Assembly: GCA_947074115.1 (NCBI GenBank)
Contig: CAMTOK010000014.1
Span: 1-32,275, forward strand
DNA: 32,275 nucleotides
Source of the DNA: an uncultured Erysipelotrichaceae bacterium
GTDB lineage: Bacteria; Bacillota_I; Bacilli_A; Erysipelotrichales; Coprobacillaceae
Direction of reading: 5' to 3'
Shown here: in pieces, positions 14,362-22,128 of the stretch
Layout of the letters: the number at the start of each line of letters is the position of its first letter
Numbering within the stretch: position 1 is the first letter of the stretch
Made by a program: the position numbers and the translations under genes
The notes under the pieces: generated by a model
What the model was told of the DNA's origin: nothing
Databases searched by the model: none
The model's input: only the letters and a program-made list of their open reading frames with translations

Positions 14362-15387
14362 TTAATCTTTTAAACGTCCTTCTTTTAAAAGTTTTAAAAG
14401 CTCATAATTTTGAGATGCACTACCTTCGTAATCATAAATGCCATTTTTTTCAGCAAGTTTTTTACGATTTGCAAATGATGTGTTTACACCAATTTGTGCA
14501 AGAGCATCAACTAAAGAAGTTCCTCTATAAGTTGGATTTGATAAAAATCTCATTGTTCCAGTAATACTTTTATCATTAACCCATCCCAATCCGTTACCGA
14601 TTAAATAAGGATTTCTAGCATCAGGTTCAATACGAGTAATAGTTCCATGATTCATATAAGGAATTAATGGAATACTACTGTCTGAAGAAATATAAACATG
14701 ATCAAAAGTGACATGATCTCCAACGTTGTAAGCTTTTCCTGTTACTGGAGTGTTGCTTCCTTCGTTTTGACCAAAACCGTTCATACCTAAACCTTTAATT
14801 TCAGCAGGGAAATCTACATAACAATAGTTCATATCTACTGGTTCATTTACTCCAGCGACAAAACCTTTGTCTGTATACTGCCACATACCGTAATTACCTG
14901 TATAATTTAAAGTATCATTATATTGGGCAATCCATTTTGTGTATCTTTCGAAGAAAATACCTGTTAATTTTGTTTTCCACCAATACAATGAAGCATAGAA
15001 GCCAACGTAATAATTATTTTTAACCATTTCGTCTGCGAATGCTTTACTTACTTTTTCAATTTGTTCATTTGATAAACGTCCAACTTTTGGATCTTCTAAA
15101 TCATAATATACAGGGTACGCTAGTTTATAATCTTTGATCAATCTTATAGTGTGTCTAGCTTCACCTATAGCTTCTTGTTCTGTAGTTGCATATGAATAAA
15201 TATATACACCAAAAGGAATTCCTAAACGTGTACATTCGTCAGCATTTCTTTTATATAATTTATCATCTTGCGATGTCATGTCTTGTCCATACCCAACTCT
15301 AAGAATAGCAAAGTCTATATGTTTTTTCGCTTCTTCCCAATCAATGTCTCCTTGATAATAAGAAACGTCAATACCATCTGTTACCAT
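14362..15387 (-). CDS. GH25 lysozyme (muramidase) without signal peptide
   Basis: 341 aa from the ATG at 15385-15387, 7 nt after GGGAGG; a longer reading includes the SD and is rejected. Residues about 2-195 are a glycosyl hydrolase family 25 domain that cleaves the MurNAc-GlcNAc bond: GIDVSYYQGDIDW at the start and the catalytic YYDLED (about 94-99). An SH3-like segment (about 216-275) and a C-terminal binding motif (SLVDALAQIGV ... NRKKLAEKNGI, then YEGSASQNYELLKLLKEGRL) follow, as in phage-type endolysins and some autolysins. No signal peptide or membrane helix and no holin gene nearby, so it would stay in the cytoplasm until lysis. A CATATAGTA element upstream resembles a sigma-K -10, which would suit a mother-cell lysis enzyme. 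A domesticated phage lysin is the alternative. Confidence 0.88.
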   Translation of the reverse strand: MVTDGIDVSYYQGDIDWEEAKKHIDFAILRVGYGQDMTSQDDKLYKRNADECTRLGIPFGVYIYSYATTEQEAIGEARHTIRLIKDYKLAYPVYYDLEDPKVGRLSNEQIEKVSKAFADEMVKNNYYVGFYASLYWWKTKLTGIFFERYTKWIAQYNDTLNYTGNYGMWQYTDKGFVAGVNEPVDMNYCYVDFPAEIKGLGMNGFGQNEGSNTPVTGKAYNVGDHVTFDHVYISSDSSIPLIPYMNHGTITRIEPDARNPYLIGNGLGWVNDKSITGTMRFLSNPTYRGTSLVDALAQIGVNTSFANRKKLAEKNGIYDYEGSASQNYELLKLLKEGRLKD

Positions 15388-15404
15388 GAATTCACCTCCC
15401 AAAC

Positions 15405-15413
15405 TACTATATG
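15405..15413 (-). promoter_or_regulatory. sigma-K-like -10 upstream of the GH25 gene
   Basis: CATATAGTA fits CATAnnnTA exactly. The expected -35 (AC) is only partly met, by GC about 16 nt upstream. The predicted start would fall at the edge of the SD, so the call is weak. Confidence 0.25.
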
Positions 15414-15724
15414 TTAAAATATCAAAATTGCCTTTACATTTGTCATAGTTTTTTTATTTTTAAACATGTTTAAGTATATGCGCCCTAGGGGTAACTATTC
15501 TTCTTTCACTTTTTTGATCCTTATAACCGGTAAAATCAAATTTAACTTATTACAAATTTAACCATAATTAATTGTTAATTGATTTTTACTTTTCATTCCT
15601 TTATATATTTACTCACATACTGTGTGAAAGACTACCGATTTATGACGAGAAATCTAAATTATATTGATTTAATCAACGAAATATGTACTTTTACATTAAT
15701 TGGTGCGCATAATTTGTCGAGATG
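15414..15724. other. long intergenic region with several palindromes
   Basis: No ORF or known RNA recognised. It contains the perfect 14-bp palindrome TTAAACATGTTTAA (15460-15473), CCCTAGGG (15483-15490), an imperfect hairpin TTTGAT...ATCAAA (about 15514-15541) and TTGATTTAATCAA (15664-15676). These could be operators of the downstream endopeptidase gene. No DnaA-box cluster is present. Confidence 0.4.
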
Positions 15725-15733
15725 TGTTATAAT
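15725..15733 (+). promoter_or_regulatory. extended -10 promoter for the CwlO/PcsB-like gene
   Basis: TGT-TATAAT at 15725-15733. No good -35 is visible, which fits a promoter that depends on an activator or on the extended element. Confidence 0.6.
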
Positions 15734-15753
15734 GAAAAGGAAGGAGTGATTAA

Positions 15754-16977
15754 ATGAAAAAACTGTGTATTGGGATTTTAGTTGCGAGCTCAATTTTTTC
15801 AATGAGTGTAGCAAGAAATCCAGTTGCAGCTATAGATTTTGCCGCTGAGGAAGATAAGTACATAAAACTATGCTCTTCGTCATCTCTGACAAGTGCTAAT
15901 AAACAAGTCTGTGAAGACTTTAATGATTACTTAAGTAAGAAGAACTCTGATTTACAAAAAGAGTTAAATTCTAACAAGTCAGATTTAAAAGAAACAACAA
16001 GTACAATAAGTACTGTATCTGCTCAAATCAATACAATTGCAAATGACTTAGCTCAATTACAAAAAGAAATTAATTATTTATTAACATCTATAAAAAACGT
16101 TGAAACTAATATAAAAAATAAAGAAGAAGAAATGCGTGATCGTTTATACATCATGCAATCAGATTACAATACGAATCATTTTATTGAATATTTATTCGGA
16201 TCAGAAAACTTTACTGATTTCTTCTCAAGAATAAGTACATTAAATGATATAACTGCTTATGAAAAAGAATTAATCGAAGAGTTAACAAGACAAAAGAAAT
16301 CTCTTGAAACTCAAAGAGCTGCTGTTCAAGAAGCAGAAAAATCTTTACAAGCAAAGAAAAATACTCAAGTCGCATTACAAGATAAATTAATTGCTTTAAA
16401 AGTTGAACAACAACAAGCTATTAAAGATAACCAAACTGAATCAAATAAGGTAACTGCTGCTCAAGCTAAAATCGATGCTGCATTATCTGCATTAATGGAC
16501 AATGCCCCTTCTACTGGTGGTGGTTCATATGTTCCTGGTTCATCAGCTGTTGGTAATGCTATTGCACAGAAAGCCTTAACTCGTTTAGGTATGAGATATT
16601 GGTGGGGAGCCCCTGGTGGTGGTTACGGTGATGGTCAAGGTCTTGATAATCCAAATGCCAAATATTTCGACTGTTCAGGTTTAGTTGCTTGGGCACATAG
16701 ACAATCTGGTGTTATGATTGGAAGAAAAACTTCTGCATCATATGCTAATAGTGGAACAAGAGTTACACGTTCTCAATTACAAGCTGGAGATGTTATTACA
16801 TTTAACTACGGAAGTGGTGTTCAACATATTGGTATTTACATAGGTGGAGGAAGCTTTGTTCATGCTGCCGGTAACGGTTCTGGAACAAGAGGTCAATACC
16901 CTAATCAATGTGTTAAAGTTGCATCATTATCTGGATATTGGGAAAAATACGTTTATAATTATAGAAGGTTATATTAA
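15754..16977 (+). CDS. Secreted coiled-coil NlpC/P60 peptidoglycan endopeptidase (CwlO/PcsB-like)
   Basis: 407 aa. Signal peptide (about 1-26), long coiled-coil region (about 55-245) interrupted by an RDRLYIMQSDYNTNHFIEYLFGSENFTDF-type segment (about 129-157) typical of CwlO/PcsB/RipA coiled-coil domains, a Gly/Ser linker, and a C-terminal NlpC/P60 domain (about 265-407). The catalytic triad is visible as C307 in YFDCSGLVAW, H358 in VQHIGIYIG and H370 in SFVHAAG. It would cut the peptide stems of peptidoglycan, with activity probably gated by the coiled coil through an FtsEX-type partner; no ftsEX is in this window. Two Cys (40 and 53) near the mature N-terminus could form a disulfide. The SD GGAG is close to optimal. 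The 366-nt upstream region is rich in palindromes. Confidence 0.92.
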   Translation: MKKLCIGILVASSIFSMSVARNPVAAIDFAAEEDKYIKLCSSSSLTSANKQVCEDFNDYLSKKNSDLQKELNSNKSDLKETTSTISTVSAQINTIANDLAQLQKEINYLLTSIKNVETNIKNKEEEMRDRLYIMQSDYNTNHFIEYLFGSENFTDFFSRISTLNDITAYEKELIEELTRQKKSLETQRAAVQEAEKSLQAKKNTQVALQDKLIALKVEQQQAIKDNQTESNKVTAAQAKIDAALSALMDNAPSTGGGSYVPGSSAVGNAIAQKALTRLGMRYWWGAPGGGYGDGQGLDNPNAKYFDCSGLVAWAHRQSGVMIGRKTSASYANSGTRVTRSQLQAGDVITFNYGSGVQHIGIYIGGGSFVHAAGNGSGTRGQYPNQCVKVASLSGYWEKYVYNYRRLY

Positions 16978-16980
16978 TAC

Positions 16981-17010
16981 AAAAAGCATTCGAATGATCG
17001 AATGCTTTTT
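16981..17010. terminator. bidirectional terminator (endopeptidase / ldh)
   Basis: 13-bp perfect stem AAAAAGCATTCGA/TCGAATGCTTTTT with an ATGA loop; U runs on both strands serve the two converging genes. Confidence 0.9.
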
Positions 17011-17015
17011 TCATA

Positions 17016-17975
17016 TCAATTTATTTCTTCATTAATTAATTCTTTAATTTCTAATTTTGATTCTTTTAATATCTTATAAGATTTAGAAAATTTTAATTTA
17101 TCACTCTCATTAAGATTTAATTCTACAACTTCACGAACACCATTTCTATTAATAATACATGGAACTCCCATGAATATATCACTTACTCCATAGACATTAT
17201 CCAAATATACAGAACAACAAAGAATCTTATTCTCATCATTAAATATTGTTTGAATTAACATATTTAATGATGCACCAATTCCATAGTATGTTGCCTTCTT
17301 TCTCTCAATAATTTCATAAGCTGCATTTTTAACTTCATCATATATTTCATTGAGATCATTCATATCAAGTTTCTTTTCATCAATATATTCTAAAATTGTT
17401 TTACAACCAATAAAGGTATTTTGCCAAGAAATAAACGATGAATCACCATGCTCACCCATAATGTATGCTTCAACATTGTCAGAGGAGATTTTTAGGTATT
17501 CACTTAATATATATTTCATTCTTGCTGTATCTAACAATGTACCTGTACCAATAACTCTATTATAATTGATTCCAAGAGTCTTATATACAATATACGATAA
17601 TGTATCTACTGGATTACTTGCAATGATGACAATACCATCAAATGAAGTCTTTTTTATTTCTAAACAAATAGACTTAATTATTTTAGAGTTTGTCATTGTT
17701 AAATCAAGACGTGATTCTCCTGGTTTTTGATTTGCACCAGCACCTATGACAATAATATCTGCATCGTCACAATCTTTATATGTTCCTGCCTTTATTTTCA
17801 TTTTGTGTTGACCGTATGGTAAGCCATGGTTCATATCCATTGCTTCGCCTCTTGCCTTTTCAAAATCTAAGTCTACTAAAACAAGTTCATCAATTCCACC
17901 TGTATTCATTAGAGAGTATGCCATACTCATTCCAACAAAACCAGTACCTATTAATACTACTTTTCTGTTATCCAT
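17016..17975 (-). CDS. ldh: L-lactate dehydrogenase
   Basis: 319 aa from the ATG at 17973-17975. The first in-frame ATG (17985-17987) has no SD and falls at the predicted transcription start, whereas GGTGAT is correctly placed for the second. Rossmann motif GTGFVGMS (about 10-17) and Asp after the second strand (LVDLD) indicate NAD. The active-site loop reads NQKPGESRLDL; Gln before KPGE is typical of lactate rather than malate dehydrogenase. Substrate Arg is in GTLLDTAR and catalytic His in GEHGDS. It reduces pyruvate to L-lactate, regenerating NAD. It is a single-gene unit behind the rsmI terminator and carries GTGTA-N17-CATACTA upstream, like spoIIQ, which suggests a forespore-expressed isozyme. 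Confidence 0.9.
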   Translation of the reverse strand: MDNRKVVLIGTGFVGMSMAYSLMNTGGIDELVLVDLDFEKARGEAMDMNHGLPYGQHKMKIKAGTYKDCDDADIIVIGAGANQKPGESRLDLTMTNSKIIKSICLEIKKTSFDGIVIIASNPVDTLSYIVYKTLGINYNRVIGTGTLLDTARMKYILSEYLKISSDNVEAYIMGEHGDSSFISWQNTFIGCKTILEYIDEKKLDMNDLNEIYDEVKNAAYEIIERKKATYYGIGASLNMLIQTIFNDENKILCCSVYLDNVYGVSDIFMGVPCIINRNGVREVVELNLNESDKLKFSKSYKILKESKLEIKELINEEIN

Positions 17976-17989
17976 TTTATCACCCATAA

Positions 17990-18018
17990 TAGTATGCCTG
18001 ATTTATAATCTTTTACAC
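17990..18018 (-). promoter_or_regulatory. candidate forespore (sigma-F/G type) promoter for ldh
   Basis: Minus strand GTGTA (18014-18018), 17-nt spacer, CATACTA (17990-17996). It has the same spacing and nearly the same sequence as the spoIIQ and hdeD elements. It also supports the shorter ldh start. Confidence 0.45.
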
Positions 18019-18020
18019 TA

Positions 18021-18050
18021 AAAAAAATATGTTTCACGTGAAACATATTT
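18021..18050 (-). terminator. rsmI terminator built on a parS palindrome
   Basis: AAATATGTTTCACGTG and its mirror CACGTGAAACATATTT form a near-perfect hairpin followed by eight U residues on the minus strand. The core is the parS site, so one sequence appears to serve both as ParB site and as terminator. Confidence 0.75.
18030..18045. other. parS site 1 (ParB/Spo0J binding)
   Basis: TGTTTCACGTGAAACA, a perfect 16-bp palindrome matching the bacterial parS consensus (TGTTNCACGTGAAACA). parS sites cluster near the replication origin and load ParB and SMC. A second identical copy lies at 20609-20624. Confidence 0.93.
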
Positions 18051-18896
18051 TTATTTTGATTTATTGTATTCATCATAGACTTTATTCTTAGGTAGATTAT
18101 ATAACTTTGCGACTTCTTTTATTGCATCTTTTGGCGTCATGCCTTTACTTATATACTCTTTTACCTTTTCGGTAGAATCAATTTCAATAATTTCTTCAAC
18201 CTTATCCGCACCTTCTATGACAAGTACGATTTCTCCTTTAAGATCATTAACCTCTTCTTTAAGTACTTCTAATTCACCTCGAATAATTTCTTCATGCTTT
18301 TTGGTGATTTCACGACAAATAGCAATTTGTCGATTACCAAAAACATTATATATAGAATTCAACGTTTTATTTATTCTATGAGGTGATTCATAAAACACGA
18401 GAGTGAATTGATGATCTTTTAAAGATTCTAATTGTTTCTTCTTATTTTTCTCAGAATGATTTAAGAAACCGAAGAATGTAAAAGGTTGTGGTGCAATACC
18501 TGATACCACTAGGGCGTTTAAACATGCGTTTGCACCTGATATAGGTACAACATTATAACCATCATTAATTGCAGCTTGAACCAATTCATATCCTGGGTCG
18601 CTGATCGCTGGATAACCAGCATCGCTAACTAATGCAATATTCTTTCCCTCAGCTAGTAAACTTAATATATGATGGCTTGAACTTTCAATATTATGTTCGT
18701 GGTGAGATATTAATTTCGTATGTATATCAAAATGATTCATTAATTTAATTGTATTTCTTGTATCTTCAGCAGCAATACAATCTACCTCTTTTAGTGTATC
18801 GATTGCTCTAAATGTCATTTCTGATAAATTCCCAATAGGTGTTGCAACTAAGTACAGAGTTGCTTGTTCATTATTAAAACTCTTTTGTCTTATCAT
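18051..18896 (-). CDS. rsmI: 16S rRNA (cytidine1402-2'-O)-methyltransferase RsmI
   Basis: 281 aa, full length. A tetrapyrrole-methylase-fold enzyme that methylates the ribose of C1402 in the 16S decoding centre. Family motifs: LYLVATPIGNLSEMT (14-28), AAEDTRNT (about 43-50), VSDAGYPAISDPG (about 94-106), PISGANACLNAL (about 122-133) and VFYESPHR (about 167-174). Its ATG overlaps the upstream trmN6 stop as ATGA, which indicates translational coupling. It is the last gene of the tmk-holB-ricT-trmN6-rsmI operon, the same order as in Bacillus except that yabA and the GIY-YIG gene yazA are absent. Confidence 0.95.
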   Translation of the reverse strand: MIRQKSFNNEQATLYLVATPIGNLSEMTFRAIDTLKEVDCIAAEDTRNTIKLMNHFDIHTKLISHHEHNIESSSHHILSLLAEGKNIALVSDAGYPAISDPGYELVQAAINDGYNVVPISGANACLNALVVSGIAPQPFTFFGFLNHSEKNKKKQLESLKDHQFTLVFYESPHRINKTLNSIYNVFGNRQIAICREITKKHEEIIRGELEVLKEEVNDLKGEIVLVIEGADKVEEIIEIDSTEKVKEYISKGMTPKDAIKEVAKLYNLPKNKVYDEYNKSK

Positions 18897-19621
18897 ACGT
18901 TTTCTCCAAACATTCTTCTAACTTCTAAACTATAATCACCATTTTCGTCATGAGCGTATAGTGGTTTTTCAACTTTCAATCCATCGTTACCCTTGTATAT
19001 TCCCTCGATTAATACAGTATTTGCATCTCTATCGAATTTCGGATAAACAAATTTTAACCGTTTCGGTACAATTCCATACTTCTGCATATAATTAATAATA
19101 TCTATTGTCCTCTCAGGACGGTGTACAATTGCGAACTTAGCGTGATAATGCATAGACTTAGACGCAGCTAAAATTATTTCTTCAAGATTAACTTCGATTT
19201 CATGCCTCGCTATTTGCAAGTATTCGGACTCATTTAATATACTTTTCTCACCAACTTTAAAGAATGGCGGATTACAAACAATAAGATCTGCCCTTTCATC
19301 ATTAACAATATAATCTTTGAGATTACAATGGACTATAGAAATTTGATCTTCTAAATTATTCATTTCTACATTCTTGTTAGCGACATCAACAGCGTCTTTT
19401 TGTATCTCAATTCCTGTAATATGAGCATTCGTTCTTCTTGATAATAATAAAGGTATAGCTGCATTGTTTGTACCAAAATCGATTATAGATTTAGTATTCT
19501 TTGTTATAGAACAAAAATGAGATAAAAGGACTGTATCTAACGAAAAGTTAAACATGTCCTTTCTTTGTATTATCTTCATATTGTTATGCGCTAATAAATC
19601 ATTTAAAACTTCATTTTCCAT
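18893..19621 (-). CDS. trmN6: tRNA1(Val) (adenine37-N6)-methyltransferase-like protein
   Basis: 242 aa from the ATG at 19619-19621, which has AAGGA 8 nt upstream inside the end of ricT; a longer in-frame start lacks an SD. A SAM-dependent methyltransferase fold: IDFGTNNAAIPLLLSRR (motif I) and the amino-methyltransferase signature LIVCNPPFF (NPPF). It is the YabB/YfiC/TrmN6 type that modifies tRNA adenine 37, though Firmicute members are less well characterised. The first motif has GTNNAAI where GxGxG is usual. It overlaps ricT by 11 nt and rsmI by 4 nt in the operon. Confidence 0.88.
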   Translation of the reverse strand: MENEVLNDLLAHNNMKIIQRKDMFNFSLDTVLLSHFCSITKNTKSIIDFGTNNAAIPLLLSRRTNAHITGIEIQKDAVDVANKNVEMNNLEDQISIVHCNLKDYIVNDERADLIVCNPPFFKVGEKSILNESEYLQIARHEIEVNLEEIILAASKSMHYHAKFAIVHRPERTIDIINYMQKYGIVPKRLKFVYPKFDRDANTVLIEGIYKGNDGLKVEKPLYAHDENGDYSLEVRRMFGENV

Positions 19622-20432
19622 TTTTCTTATCCTTGTATTTATCAAATCTTAATTCTTTCAATGGAACGAATTGGATCATACCATCGTTTTCTATTTTAAC
19701 TAGATCACTTATAACATTATAACCAATGACCTTAACACTAACATTTTCATGTTTAACACGTGTACCAATCTTAGGGAACTTTTGTTTTTCTACACTATAC
19801 AGATCATCTTCGAACTTAAGGCAACATAATAGACGACCACACGCACCTGAAATTTTATCAATATTAATAGCGAGCAATTGGTTCTTAGCCATATTAATAG
19901 AGACACCATCGAATTCACCTAAGAAAGAAGCACAACATAGTGGTAACCCACATATACCAATTCCACCAACAATCTTAGATTTATCTCTAGGTCCTATTTG
20001 TCTTAACTCAATTCTACATTTGAAGACACTCGCCAATTCTTTTAATAATTCCCTAAAATCGACTCTTGTTTCAGATGTATACATAAATATCACTTTTGAT
20101 GCATCTAGAGTATATTCACAATGAACTAGTTTCATATCTAATTTATATTCATTAACAATATCTCTACAAATTTCTAATGATTTAACAGCTTTAGTCTTGT
20201 TAAATTGATGAAGATCAATATCTCCACGATTTGCAATTCTTTTAATACGTTTTAATTCTGTATCCAAATCAAACTCATCTAGGTTCTTTAAATCAGATAC
20301 AAGTTCCCCTAATTCTAATCCCCTTGCAGTTTCAACAACAACTTTATCACCTTTTGTAATTGCTAAGTCAGTCGCAAAGAAATAAGATTTTCCAACATTA
20401 TTAAATCTAATACACGCTAATTTATCTTCCAT
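19611..20432 (-). CDS. ricT: PSP1-domain protein RicT (YaaT)
   Basis: 273 aa. The PSP1 domain spans about residues 60-145. The Cys-rich core, GIGICGLPLCCASF (about 157-170) and SGACGRLLCCLKFE (about 194-207), supplies ligands for iron-sulfur clusters in the Bacillus RicA-RicF-RicT (YmcA-YlbF-YaaT) complex, which promotes mRNA maturation by RNase Y and affects sporulation, competence and biofilm formation. The ATG has GGGAG at 6 nt and overlaps holB by 11 nt. The YlbF and YmcA partners are not in the window. The assignment is secure from sequence and synteny. Confidence 0.95.
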   Translation of the reverse strand: MEDKLACIRFNNVGKSYFFATDLAITKGDKVVVETARGLELGELVSDLKNLDEFDLDTELKRIKRIANRGDIDLHQFNKTKAVKSLEICRDIVNEYKLDMKLVHCEYTLDASKVIFMYTSETRVDFRELLKELASVFKCRIELRQIGPRDKSKIVGGIGICGLPLCCASFLGEFDGVSINMAKNQLLAINIDKISGACGRLLCCLKFEDDLYSVEKQKFPKIGTRVKHENVSVKVIGYNVISDLVKIENDGMIQFVPLKELRFDKYKDKKNGK

Positions 20433-21393
20433 AGATGACTCCCTTCAATCCTATGATCAAACGATCAAACATTAATTGTGTATTAACGTTTGTATTCAAA
20501 TCCTCCATTGCTTCTAGAAGTATACCTTGGCATTGGTTAATTTGATTTGATTCTATTTTTATACGTTCATACAATGAACCGTATGACTTTAAAATAACTG
20601 GTAAAGAATGTTTCACGTGAAACAAATCTTTAAATGCAATATACATAATTCTTAAAACTATTGATAATTCTTCATTAGTTTTAAATTGTTTATTAATATG
20701 TATGTGCATATTAATAATAACATTATCAGGGTTAAAAAACAAATCATCTATAATATTATAGATTTCATTTTTTATTAATTGAATTTGTTCGGAATCAATA
20801 TTCTCTACTGCAGTAGCTATATCATTAAATAAGCTAGGTAAGAGTAGAGACTCTTCTTCTGTCGCTTTATTATCAATTAATTCTTTTCTGATTGATTCTT
20901 TAGTTGGTTTTTCTAATGAGAGTAATAAACATCTAGAGACTATAGTAGGTAAAACTGAACTAGCTTGAGTTGCAGTAAATATTGCATAAACATTATCTAT
21001 TGGTTCTTCTAAGAATTTCAAAAGAGAATTCATTGCCTCTTTAGTTGAGTTCTCAATGTTATGTATTATATAAACTTTCTTTGTTCCTTCTAAAGCAGAT
21101 TTATTAAAATTATATTGAAGGGATTCGATTTCACCTTTTTTTACTGTGTGTTCAGACCCATCAATGAATGTATAATCAATTTTTATACCTTCTTCAATTT
21201 TAATACAATCCTCACATTGGCCACAGGCTAGTATATTCGATTCGCAATAAATAGACTTAGCAATAAACTTAGCAATCTCAAGTCTGTTATATCCTACAAT
21301 AAGATATGCATGTGATATTGCATTCTTTGTAAATACATTGTTTAGTATCTGATAAGTTATTGGATGCTTTGTTTTGATTTCAGAAGTTATCAT
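20422..21393 (-). CDS. holB: DNA polymerase III subunit delta'
   Basis: 323 aa. AAA+ clamp-loader subunit that, with DnaX and delta, loads the beta clamp. The P-loop is degenerate (VGYNRLEIAK, no GKT), as expected for delta', and the zinc-binding CGQCEDC (about 57-63) and SRC motif IVSRCLLL (about 151-158) are present. The start overlaps tmk as ATGA without its own SD, so translation is coupled. A perfect parS site is embedded in codons for FHVKH near residue 260. Its partner dnaX lies 2.5 kb to the right. Confidence 0.94.
   Translation of the reverse strand: MITSEIKTKHPITYQILNNVFTKNAISHAYLIVGYNRLEIAKFIAKSIYCESNILACGQCEDCIKIEEGIKIDYTFIDGSEHTVKKGEIESLQYNFNKSALEGTKKVYIIHNIENSTKEAMNSLLKFLEEPIDNVYAIFTATQASSVLPTIVSRCLLLSLEKPTKESIRKELIDNKATEEESLLLPSLFNDIATAVENIDSEQIQLIKNEIYNIIDDLFFNPDNVIINMHIHINKQFKTNEELSIVLRIMYIAFKDLFHVKHSLPVILKSYGSLYERIKIESNQINQCQGILLEAMEDLNTNVNTQLMFDRLIIGLKGVIYGR
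20609..20624. other. parS site 2, inside holB
   Basis: TGTTTCACGTGAAACA, identical to site 1 but inside the delta' coding sequence, where it encodes FHVKH in frame. Two identical 16-bp sites 2.6 kb apart argue for function rather than chance. Confidence 0.93.
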
Positions 21394-22010
21394 AATTTAC
21401 TTTTTATTAATTGAAGTGCCTCATTGAAGACTTCCTCTTTCGTTGCTCTTGCATTCACTTTAACTATACGATTTGGGAACTTATCACAAATATCCAAATA
21501 GCCATTATAAACCATGTTATGAAATTCTATAGATTCTAAATCGAGACGATCGAGTTTCCTTTCACCATTGGAAACACGCTTTAATGCAGCTTCCGGTTCA
21601 ATGTCAAAGAAGATAGTTAAATCTGGTTCTTTTCCACCAACAGCTAATTTATTTAGTTCATATATTTTATCAATACCTAATTGTCGCCCTACACCTTGGT
21701 AGACTAAGGAACTGTCTACAAAACGATCACAAATTACGATACCACCTTCATTTAAGATAGGTTCAATTTTTTCTACAAAATGTTGTCTTCTACTGGCTGC
21801 ATACAGCATTGCTTCTGTCATTGAATCCATTTCTTTGTTATTGACGTCAATGATAACATCACGTATTTGTTCAGCTATCTTAACTCCCCCTGGTTCTCTT
21901 GACATGTGTACTTTGTATCCTAATTTATCTAATTCTTCTTTTATCATAAGAGATGCAGTTGTTTTACCACTACAGTCTCCTCCTTCTAATGTTATAAAAA
22001 TACCTTTCAT
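21390..22010 (-). CDS. tmk: Thymidylate kinase
   Basis: 206 aa, normal length. It phosphorylates dTMP to dTDP for DNA synthesis. P-loop LEGGDCSGKTT (8-18), with Cys where Gly is usual (GGDGSGKT); the DR(Y/F) motif in ICDRFVDSS (about 93-101), REPGG (38-42) and the LID-region Arg cluster near 143-154 are present. The ATG has GAGGTG at good spacing. It is the first gene of the five-gene replication/RNA-modification operon, with a recognisable promoter. Confidence 0.96.
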   Translation of the reverse strand: MKGIFITLEGGDCSGKTTASLMIKEELDKLGYKVHMSREPGGVKIAEQIRDVIIDVNNKEMDSMTEAMLYAASRRQHFVEKIEPILNEGGIVICDRFVDSSLVYQGVGRQLGIDKIYELNKLAVGGKEPDLTIFFDIEPEAALKRVSNGERKLDRLDLESIEFHNMVYNGYLDICDKFPNRIVKVNARATKEEVFNEALQLIKSKL

Positions 22011-22031
22011 CTTTACACCTCGCTTATTCTT

Positions 22032-22060
22032 ATTATATAATTAATAGTTACCTATATAAA
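22032..22060 (-). promoter_or_regulatory. promoter for the tmk operon
   Basis: Minus strand TTTATA (22055-22060), 17-nt spacer, TATAAT (22032-22037), just upstream of the tmk SD. Confidence 0.55.
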
Positions 22061-22078
22061 GGCTTAAATAAAAAAATG

Positions 22079-22107
22079 TTGATTAATTGTCGTGTTTTGT
22101 TTATTAT
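22079..22107 (+). promoter_or_regulatory. promoter for the NlpC/P60 lipoprotein
   Basis: TTGATT (22079-22084), 17-nt spacer, TATTAT (22102-22107). Divergent from the tmk promoter. Confidence 0.55.
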
Positions 22108-22128
22108 TAAATGAAGGGGGAGAAATAA

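Noticed and set aside
15403-15753. Replication origin in the long intergenic region
   Set aside because: Despite the nearby parS sites, no DnaA-box (TTATCCACA-like) cluster or dnaA/dnaN genes are present.
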